Part shown: positions 58,417 through 64,000 of the stretch, piece after piece
Layout: each line of letters starts with the position of its first letter
Numbering within the stretch: position 1 is the stretch's first letter
Assembly: GCF_036880405.1 (NCBI RefSeq)
Contig: NZ_JBAJJM010000001.1
Coordinates: 248,001 to 312,000 of the forward strand
Origin: Mannheimia indoligenes
GTDB taxonomy: Bacteria; Pseudomonadota; Gammaproteobacteria; Enterobacterales; Pasteurellaceae
Direction of reading: 5' to 3'
Length of the DNA stretch: 64,000 nt
Notes under the pieces: model-generated
Told to the model about the DNA's origin: nothing
Seen by the model: the letters and a program-made list of their open reading frames with translations, nothing else
Databases searched by the model: none
Translations under genes and position numbers: made by a program

Positions 58417-59664
58417 TTATTCCACCTTCGGCTTATCACCGTTTTCCACACAACCTTTGCCGATAGTTACCTTTTTCGCATTTAAGGTTGGAAGATCGTA
58501 CATTGTATCAAGCAACAAGTTTTCTACGATTGAACGTAAACCGCGAGCCCCTGTTTTACGGGCAATGGCTTTGCCTGCAATGGCGATTAATGCTTCTTTG
58601 GTGAAGTGCAATTCCACACCTTCCATTTCGAATAACGCTTGGTATTGCTTGATAATTGCATTTTTAGGCTCGGTTAAGATCTGAATTAAGGCTTCTTCGT
58701 CTAACTCTTGTAGTGGCGTAACTACAGGTAAACGACCGATTAACTCAGGAATTAAGCCGAATTTAACCAAATCTTCAGGCTCAACTTGCTTGAATAATTC
58801 TGTTAAATCTTGGCGATCTTTATCTTTTCTCAATGCCGCACCAAAGCCAATACCGCCCTGCGTATTTGTGCGAGATTCTACAATTTTATCTAAACCTGCA
58901 AACGCCCCACCACAAATAAATAGGATTTTGGAAGTATCCACCGGAATAGTTTCGCCTTTCGGGTGCTTACGACCACCTTGCGGATTGATATTAGCCACCG
59001 TACCTTCAAGCAGTTTTAATAAGGCTTGTTGCACGCCTTCACCCGAAACATCTCGGGTAATTGAAGCACTTTCCGATTTGCGGGTGATTTTGTCGATTTC
59101 ATCAATAAAGACGATGCCACGTTCCGCTTGTTCTGCTTCAAAATCGCATTTCATCAATAATTTTTGAATCACGTTTTCCACGTCTTCACCCACATAGCCT
59201 GCTTGGGTAAGGGTTGTTGCATCTGCAACCGCAAACGGCACATTTAAACGGCGAGCAAGCGTTTCTGCCAGTAAAGTTTTACCGCTTCCTGTTGGTCCGA
59301 TTAATAAGATATTACTTTTACCTAATTCCACACCGTTTGTGGCATCAAAATTTGATAACGCACTTCTTAAACGTTTGTAGTGATTGTAAACTGCCACAGA
59401 AAGTACTTTTTTGGCGTGTTCTTGCCCGATGACATAATCATCTAAATGTTGATGTAACTCGTGCGGCGTTGGGACATTTGTGAAGAAACTCGCTTCATCT
59501 TCTTGGCTTTCATCAATTAGCGGCTCTTCTTCGCCGTGTAGCAGAGCGTAAGATTCTTCAATACATTCGTTACAAATATAGCCTTCAGTACCTTCTACTA
59601 ACTGATCGACTTCGGTGCGTTTTTTACCGCAAAAACTGCAATGTGGTTCTTTTTCAAACGCCAT
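58417..59664 (-). CDS. clpX: ClpXP protease ATP-binding unfoldase ClpX
   Basis: A 415-residue AAA+ unfoldase that feeds tagged or damaged proteins to ClpP. N-terminal zinc-binding domain (CSFCGKKR and YICNECI), Walker A GPTGSGKTLLAETLA, Walker B GIVFIDEIDK, the GYVGEDVENV pore loop and sensor motifs. Its ATG overlaps the clpP stop (TAATG), indicating translational coupling. Followed after 77 bases by the Fic gene. Confidence 0.98.
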   Translation of the reverse strand: MAFEKEPHCSFCGKKRTEVDQLVEGTEGYICNECIEESYALLHGEEEPLIDESQEDEASFFTNVPTPHELHQHLDDYVIGQEHAKKVLSVAVYNHYKRLRSALSNFDATNGVELGKSNILLIGPTGSGKTLLAETLARRLNVPFAVADATTLTQAGYVGEDVENVIQKLLMKCDFEAEQAERGIVFIDEIDKITRKSESASITRDVSGEGVQQALLKLLEGTVANINPQGGRKHPKGETIPVDTSKILFICGGAFAGLDKIVESRTNTQGGIGFGAALRKDKDRQDLTELFKQVEPEDLVKFGLIPELIGRLPVVTPLQELDEEALIQILTEPKNAIIKQYQALFEMEGVELHFTKEALIAIAGKAIARKTGARGLRSIVENLLLDTMYDLPTLNAKKVTIGKGCVENGDKPKVE

Positions 59665-60257
59665 TATGCCACCTCACTGCGAGAGGTTAAAACTTTGTCG
59701 ATTAAGCCATATTCAGCTGCTTCTTTGGCAGACATAAAATTATCACGCTCGGTGTCCGCTGCTACTTTCTCAAAAGGCTGATCACTATGCTCTGCCATTC
59801 TGCGAGTAAGCATCTCTTTCAAACGTAAAATTTCTTCCGCTTGAATTTGAATATCAGTTGCTTGACCTCTCGCTCCACCCAAAGGTTGGTGGATCATAAT
59901 TCGTGCGTGTGGAAGTGCAAAGCGTTTGCCTTTTGCTCCGGCGGAAAGTAAAAATGCCCCCATTGAAGCCGCTTGCCCGGTGCAAAGAGTTGCCACATCA
60001 GGTTTAATAAAATTCATTGTATCGTAAATTGCAAGCCCTGCCGTTACCACACCACCCGGCGAGTTAATGTATAAATAAATATCTTTTTCCGGATCTTCCG
60101 CTTCTAAAAAGAGTAGTTGTGCCACAATTAAATTTGCCATTTGGTCTTCAACTTGACCGTTTAAAAAAATAATACGCTCTTTTAATAAGCGTGAATAAAT
60201 GTCGTAAGAACGTTCGCCTTTTGAGGTCTGTTCTACCACCATTGGAACTAATGCCAT
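59664..60257 (-). CDS. clpP: ClpP protease subunit
   Basis: A 197-residue serine protease that assembles into a 14-mer. Catalytic serine in GQAASMGAFLL, histidine in HARIMIHQPLGG, aspartate in TERDNFMSAKEA. The second of two in-frame ATGs (60257) is six bases from the GAGGAA ribosome binding site and begins MALVPMVVEQTSKGERSYDI; the first (60263) is too close. First gene of clpP-clpX. Confidence 0.98.
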   Translation of the reverse strand: MALVPMVVEQTSKGERSYDIYSRLLKERIIFLNGQVEDQMANLIVAQLLFLEAEDPEKDIYLYINSPGGVVTAGLAIYDTMNFIKPDVATLCTGQAASMGAFLLSAGAKGKRFALPHARIMIHQPLGGARGQATDIQIQAEEILRLKEMLTRRMAEHSDQPFEKVAADTERDNFMSAKEAAEYGLIDKVLTSRSEVA

Positions 60258-60371
60258 TATCATTTCCTCTATCGTAATACGAAAATCGCTCTATTCTAGC
60301 AAATTTTCAGAAAATCATTAACAACAAGCGGTCAGATTGTTAAAATCTTTTGCAAATTTATTGAGGATACT

Positions 60372-60785
60372 ATGACATTAGCAGAGATTTACCAAAAATT
60401 TGAAAATTGCAAATCGTGGGAAGAAAGATACCGCTTGTTAATTCAATTTAGCCGTCAGTTACCAAAACCAACAGAAGAAGAGCTTGCCGAATTACCCGAA
60501 ATTGAAGGTTGTGAAAGCCGATTATGGTTTCAGTTTCAGCTCTCGCCACGCAAGGTTGAAGCCTATAGCGATGCCCGTTTAATGCAGGGGATTTTATTTA
60601 TTGTAGTAACGGCACTTACCGAAAAATCTGTAGAGGAACTTGAGAATTTTAATTTACGAGAAATGTTTGATGAGCTGAAAATTTCACCGAATTTAACCAG
60701 CACAAGGTTGAATGGGTTAGGGCAGATACAGAAGTTGATCTCCCCCTGCCCCTCTTTTCTAAAGAGGGGAGTTAGAATAAGTTAA
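60372..60785 (+). CDS. sufE: SufE-family cysteine desulfurase activator
   Basis: A 137-residue sulfur acceptor that takes persulfide from SufS- or CsdA-type desulfurases for Fe-S cluster assembly. The acceptor cysteine lies in IEGCESRLWFQF (about residue 49). The last 15 residues (ISPCPSFLKRGVRIS) are not family-like; they are encoded by a REP-like palindrome that has replaced or extended the normal C-terminus. It stands alone, without sufS or csdA. An uptake sequence lies at 60324-60332, upstream. Confidence 0.9.
   Translation: MTLAEIYQKFENCKSWEERYRLLIQFSRQLPKPTEEELAELPEIEGCESRLWFQFQLSPRKVEAYSDARLMQGILFIVVTALTEKSVEELENFNLREMFDELKISPNLTSTRLNGLGQIQKLISPCPSFLKRGVRIS
60741..60772. repeat. REP-like palindrome overlapping the end of sufE
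   Basis: CCCCTCTTT (60749-60757) and AAAGAGGGG (60761-60769) with a three-base loop, preceded by TCCCCCTG. C-rich/G-rich palindromes of this kind occur in multiple copies in related genomes; only one copy was noticed in this window. Confidence 0.55.
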
Positions 60786-60796
60786 TAAATATAAAA

Positions 60797-60820
60797 AAGC
60801 CTCTGATTTCTCAGAGGCTT
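60797..60820 (-). terminator. Terminator of tRNA-Asp
   Basis: On the minus strand AAGCCTCTGA and TCAGAGGCTT (60797-60806 and 60811-60820) form a 10-bp stem followed by TTTTTTAT, directly after the tRNA 3' end. Confidence 0.85.
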
Positions 60821-60827
60821 AAATTGT

Positions 60828-60904
60828 TGGCGGAACGGACGGGACTCGAACCCGCGACCCCCTGCGTGACAGGCAGGTATTCTAACCAGCTGAACTACCG
60901 CTCC
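60828..60904 (-). tRNA. tRNA-Asp (anticodon GTC)
   Basis: A 77-base cloverleaf on the minus strand. The 5' GGAGCGG pairs with CCGTTCC (one G-U), the anticodon arm is CCTGC-CTGTCAC-GCAGG with anticodon GTC, the T-arm contains GGTTCGAGTCC, and the CCA end is encoded. A single tRNA gene with its own terminator. Confidence 0.97.
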
Positions 60905-61011
60905 GTACTGGTAGTACAAATAATAGTGGGTTCACGAAAATTGAGCAATCAAATTTTAAAAAATAATGTTTAATTGATTGTAAAATAACCACATTGAGAA
61001 CTCACTGTTTG

Positions 61012-61767
61012 CTATTTTTGTTTTTGTACTTTTACAAATAACAATGGCGGACGGTGTTGTAAATCTTTAAATTCATTATGCCATTCAGGCTGCTCAGTAA
61101 GCATCGGTTCTTCCACTTGCAGAATGTTAAATCCACTTTGAATAAGCTGATTTAAAATTGTCGCCATTGTGCGATGGTAGGTTTTAAACGATTGCTGAAA
61201 CCAACTGCGATCCCGCTCGCCCTCATCTCGATAATAATTTAACCGATAAGCCACTTGTTGTTTTGCTTCGTTTTTTTCCCAACGGTATCCTTCTCTGTAG
61301 CACGTAACAATCGGGTGTTCTTGAGAGAAAATCAGCGTGCCACAAGCGGTCATTTTTGCCGAAATTTTTGCAAGGAGCGAGGCAAAATCCTCAATATAGT
61401 GAAAGGCAAAAGAACTGGTAACGACATCAAAATCGCTCTCTTGAATTTCATCTAAACGCTCCATCGGCAAACAGTGGAGCGAGAAATCTTTTCCTTTTTG
61501 GTATTGTGCGGCAAGCTCGGTTTCAGCTTGCTGTAGCATTAATTCGGATAAATCTAATCCAACCACTTTTTCTGCCCCTAAACTTAAATAATGGGCGAGA
61601 TGAACCCCAGTTCCACAACCTAAATCCAACACTTTTTTGCCTTTTAAATCAGGCAGTAGCGAGAACATTGTCGGCTTTTCTACGACCTCATTCATACTAA
61701 TCGGGTTTTGTCGAAGTTGTTGGTAGCGTTCAAAGAAAATTGGGGTGTCGTAAATGCTTTTTTTCAT
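61012..61767 (-). CDS. Class I SAM-dependent methyltransferase
   Basis: A 251-residue methyltransferase. SAM-binding motif I is KVLDLGCGTGVHLAHYLSLGAEKVVGLDLSE (about residues 45-75) and motif II-like FDVVTSSFAFHYIEDF. The target is not readable; small-molecule methylation is most usual for this type. Its ATG overlaps the stop of the upstream GST gene (ATGA), so the pair is translationally coupled. An uptake sequence lies at 61342-61350, inside the gene. Confidence 0.88.
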   Translation of the reverse strand: MKKSIYDTPIFFERYQQLRQNPISMNEVVEKPTMFSLLPDLKGKKVLDLGCGTGVHLAHYLSLGAEKVVGLDLSELMLQQAETELAAQYQKGKDFSLHCLPMERLDEIQESDFDVVTSSFAFHYIEDFASLLAKISAKMTACGTLIFSQEHPIVTCYREGYRWEKNEAKQQVAYRLNYYRDEGERDRSWFQQSFKTYHRTMATILNQLIQSGFNILQVEEPMLTEQPEWHNEFKDLQHRPPLLFVKVQKQK

Positions 61768-62375
61768 TTGTGTTTTAACCATTCATTTAATTCAAGCAAG
61801 GAGAGTAAACGGCGTTGGTAAGCAAGAGCTTGTTCACTGAAATAACGATGTAAGCCATAAGTTTCAATGCGTAATGCGATTGGTGCGAAAAATGCATCAA
61901 CAGCGGTAAATTCATTACCGGCTAAAAAATTGCCAGAGAAACGGTTTAATCCTTCTTGCCACAGTTCATCAATGCGGGTTAATTCTGCCACTAATTCGGG
62001 TGGAGTTTGAGCTAATTCGAGCCGTTCAAGCGGTCGAAAATCACAAATTTCTCGCAAAACGGTAAAACCTGAGTGCATTTCAGCACAAGCACTGCGGCTC
62101 CACGCTCGAGCGATTTTATCCGCCGCCCACACTTGGGGGTAACTTTCGGCAACATACTCCACAATAGCCAAGCTGTCCCAAACAGTATGATTGTGATCAA
62201 CCAGTACAGGAATTTTGGCGGTGGGGGAAAATTGTTGGAATTGTTGGCGTTGTTGATTTATATCTGCCAAATAGCGAACGAATTTTGTGTTAAATGGGAT
62301 ATCGAGCATTTTAAGCAAAAGCCATACTCTGAGTGACCAAGAGGATTTTGGAGGGTTAATATAAAGTTCAAACAT
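61764..62375 (-). CDS. Glutathione S-transferase family protein
   Basis: A 203-residue protein with an N-terminal thioredoxin-like domain (MFELYINPPKSSWSLRVWLLLKMLDIPF, KIPVLVDHNHTVWDSLAIVEYVAESYP) and a C-terminal helical domain. The SSWSLR serine at the start is the likely glutathione-activating residue. Substrate unknown. The ATG at 62375 after GGGGAA is used; the upstream in-frame ATG at 62387 is less well placed. It overlaps the methyltransferase gene by four bases. Confidence 0.88.
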   Translation of the reverse strand: MFELYINPPKSSWSLRVWLLLKMLDIPFNTKFVRYLADINQQRQQFQQFSPTAKIPVLVDHNHTVWDSLAIVEYVAESYPQVWAADKIARAWSRSACAEMHSGFTVLREICDFRPLERLELAQTPPELVAELTRIDELWQEGLNRFSGNFLAGNEFTAVDAFFAPIALRIETYGLHRYFSEQALAYQRRLLSLLELNEWLKHK

Positions 62376-62443
62376 CGGTTTCCCCATTGTTGTAATGAAA
62401 AGAGCTGCAAGGAAAAGATAAAGCCCACATTGTGGGCTTAGAT

Positions 62444-63445
62444 TTAATCGTTATATTGCGATAATTTGGATAATGTTTCAAATACTTTTCCGCTGGCAAG
62501 GGTAGTTTTAATCTCTGCTACATTCGCTTTAAGATCAGACTTTCCAAACAGTTTCATCAACAATGCTACATTTACCGCCACGGCATCAATATGGGCGGCT
62601 TCGCCTTTGCCTTTTAGGATAGAGGTGATTTTTTCTGCATTTTCTGCCGGCTCGCCACCTTTTAAATCATCAAGTGAGTAGCGTGGAACGCCGAAATCTT
62701 CGGGGCTTAGTGTGTAATATTCAATCTGTCCGTTTTGGATTTCAGCCACTAAGGTTTCACCGTGAACCGCCACTTCGTCTAAGCCTGCTCCGTGAACGAC
62801 AATGGTGTGTTCACAACCGAGAGCTTTCACCGTTTCAGCATAAACTTTTACCAGTTCCGGTGAATAAACCCCAAGGAGTTGACGTTTAGCGTGTGCTGGA
62901 TTGATAAGTGGCCCTAAAATATTAAAGAGCGTACGAGTTTTCAATGCTTGGCGAACCGGTGCGGCATATTTAAAGCCACTGTGGTAGGTTGGGGCAAATA
63001 GAAAGCAGATGTTTGTTTCATCAAGGGCAAGGCGTGCTGTTTGTGGGCTGATACCAACATTAATGCCTAATTGTGTTAAAACATCACTTGAGCCTGTTTT
63101 GCTCGACACACTGCGGTTACCGTGTTTGGCAATTTTGTAGCCCATTGTTGCTGCTACCAATGCTGAGGTGGTGGAAATATTGATGGTGTTATGCCCATCG
63201 CCGCCTGTGCCGACAATATCGGCAAAAGGGTAATCCGGGGTAGGGAACGGATTGGCATTTTCTAACGCTGCGGTGGCGGCTCCGGCAATTTCTTCCACTG
63301 TTTCGCCTCGTAGTTTTAACGCAATCAAGGCTGCCGCTAACTGCTCGTTTGACAGATTGCCTTTTACCACCTCGCTAAAAAAAGCGTGTGATTCCGCTTG
63401 GGTTAAGGCTTGGTTAGCGAATAATTTATCGAGTAATTTTTGCAT
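62444..63445 (-). CDS. trpD: Anthranilate phosphoribosyltransferase
   Basis: Joins anthranilate to PRPP in tryptophan synthesis. The 333-residue protein has the PRPP and Mg loops DIVGTGGDGHNTINISTTSA, KHGNRSVSSKTGSSDVL, and the anthranilate-site FLFAPTYHSGFKYAAPVRQ. It is a separate protein, not fused to trpG. AAGGAAAA ribosome binding site. It is the third gene in trpG-tautomerase-trpD. trpC/F does not follow: a gap and the GST gene come next. Confidence 0.97.
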   Translation of the reverse strand: MQKLLDKLFANQALTQAESHAFFSEVVKGNLSNEQLAAALIALKLRGETVEEIAGAATAALENANPFPTPDYPFADIVGTGGDGHNTINISTTSALVAATMGYKIAKHGNRSVSSKTGSSDVLTQLGINVGISPQTARLALDETNICFLFAPTYHSGFKYAAPVRQALKTRTLFNILGPLINPAHAKRQLLGVYSPELVKVYAETVKALGCEHTIVVHGAGLDEVAVHGETLVAEIQNGQIEYYTLSPEDFGVPRYSLDDLKGGEPAENAEKITSILKGKGEAAHIDAVAVNVALLMKLFGKSDLKANVAEIKTTLASGKVFETLSKLSQYND

Positions 63446-63483
63446 AAAATTTTCCTTATTTGACCGCTTGAGGTATCAACAAA

Positions 63484-63870
63484 TTAGCGGTGTACCTGAT
63501 ATTCCAAATCGGTTGCTTCATTGCCGGTCATTCCCCGAAAGCCCCAGCAATGTTCAGGTTGTTCTTTAATAGTAATTTCCACATCTATCGGCATAATTCC
63601 GACTTTAGACTGCAAGGTGCTAAATAAACCTTTAATCAGGCGTTTTTTAATCTGCTCGCTCCTCCCAGACATCAGGTTAATTTCAATTACAATAAAATTA
63701 GCACTGCGGTTAATAGGTGGATAAAAATCTTCCACATCTAACAGCTCAAAACGCAACGCGTGGCGTTGTTTTGGCACACCAAGGCTCATTTCCAAACAGT
63801 CAAAAATAACTTCGGCAATTTTGGCTCGGCGGTCAGCCAAGGTCTGTTTTAAGCCATATACACTAATCAT
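63484..63870 (-). CDS. Tautomerase-family protein between trpG and trpD
   Basis: A 128-residue protein of the 4-oxalocrotonate tautomerase superfamily, long form. It begins MISVYGLKQTLADRRAKIAEVIFDCL and contains IEINLMSGRSEQIKKRLIKGLFSTLQSKVGI and HCWGFRGMTGNEATDLEYQVHR. It does not start with the MP that gives catalytic Pro1, so activity by the usual mechanism is doubtful. An equivalent gene lies between trpG and trpD in Haemophilus. Its ATG overlaps the trpG stop (ATGA). Role in tryptophan synthesis unknown. Confidence 0.85.
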   Translation of the reverse strand: MISVYGLKQTLADRRAKIAEVIFDCLEMSLGVPKQRHALRFELLDVEDFYPPINRSANFIVIEINLMSGRSEQIKKRLIKGLFSTLQSKVGIMPIDVEITIKEQPEHCWGFRGMTGNEATDLEYQVHR

Positions 63871-64000
63871 TTTTTGCCCTCTAATAACCATTGCACCGAT
63901 TGTTTGAGTAACTTCGTGCCTTCCACCGTTAAAATGGATTCAGGGTGAAATTGGAATCCGCAAATCGGCAAGGTTTTGTGGCGAATTGCCATCACGATAT
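63867..64000 (-). CDS. trpG: Anthranilate synthase glutamine amidotransferase subunit, C-terminal part
   Basis: Only the last 43 or so codons lie in the window, reading IVMAIRHKTLPICGFQFHPESILT and ending VQWLLEGKK. The FHPES motif contains the catalytic His and Glu of class I amidotransferases, and the surroundings match TrpG rather than PabA-type paralogues in context with trpD. The 5' part continues beyond position 64000. Confidence 0.92.
   Translation of the reverse strand, partial: IVMAIRHKTLPICGFQFHPESILTVEGTKLLKQSVQWLLEGKK

Noticed and set aside
1..64000. CRISPR arrays, prophage modules or rRNA operons
   Set aside because: No regularly spaced direct repeats, no phage structural genes and no rRNA-like stretches were seen.

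Overview
The window is chromosomal DNA from a member of the Pasteurellaceae, most likely Mannheimia or a close Actinobacillus-type relative. This is inferred from three things: Actinobacillus-type DNA uptake signal sequences (ACAAGCGGT, about 27 exact copies by eye, several arranged as inverted pairs), a transferrin receptor operon tbpB-tbpA, and gene orders typical of the family (dksA-pcnB-folK, dusB-fis, exbB-exbD-tonB, trpG-tautomerase-trpD). DNA is moderately AT-rich and almost fully coding. No rRNA or CRISPR array was seen; there is one tRNA (Asp).

Layout. 1-2.3 kb: gmk and a TolC/NodT-type efflux lipoprotein. 2.3-4.8 kb: a PurR-box/attenuator-controlled amidohydrolase divergent from thiB, which carries a TPP riboswitch. 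4.9-7.5 kb: dksA, pcnB (apparent AUU start), folK. 7.5-12.5 kb: a membrane protein-ydbH-ynbE unit, then gloA and rnt. 12.6-17.6 kb: a dead IS fragment, a Fur box and the tbpBA iron-piracy operon. 17.7-24.7 kb: fis-dusB, sixA, pykA, heptosyltransferase opsX, aroG and tyrA. 24.7-29.5 kb: an accessory block (617-residue orphan protein, exported protein, K/N-rich membrane protein, IS1595-type transposase). 29.5-33.7 kb: recF, ybaB-recR, grxD, glyA. 33.8-36 kb: a folate-independent methionine synthase pair mesX-mesD under a MetR-like box. 36-43.5 kb: yfiF-nadK, suhB, dxs, cstA, a TatD-family nuclease. 43.5-48.5 kb: a BPL_N-domain protein, bioY, an MFS protein, thrS. 48.5-51.7 kb: tonB/exbD/exbB, glpE, cnoX. 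51.8-54 kb: dhaKLM. 54-60.8 kb: trxB-kdsB, yidB, ycaR-lpxK with a Fic gene upstream, clpXP, sufE. 60.8-64 kb: tRNA-Asp, methyltransferase/GST pair, trpD-tautomerase-trpG (cut by the window end).

Genes that work together: tbpBA and exbBD-tonB form an energised transferrin-iron uptake route; kdsB, lpxK and opsX serve lipid A/inner-core LPS synthesis; aroG-tyrA and the trp genes serve aromatic amino acid synthesis; mesXD, glyA and folK touch one-carbon and methionine metabolism; dhaKLM is a PTS-dependent dihydroxyacetone kinase.

The most interesting signals are regulatory: a TPP riboswitch whose P3 helix is built from an inverted pair of uptake sequences, a PurR palindrome and leader-peptide/terminator region ahead of the amidohydrolase, an AUU start codon on pcnB, a MetR-like dyad ahead of mesXD, and a 50-bp nested inverted repeat shared between an IS relic and a distant intergenic region. 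The accessory block at 24.7-29.5 kb is the best candidate for undescribed biology, but its function cannot be read from sequence alone.
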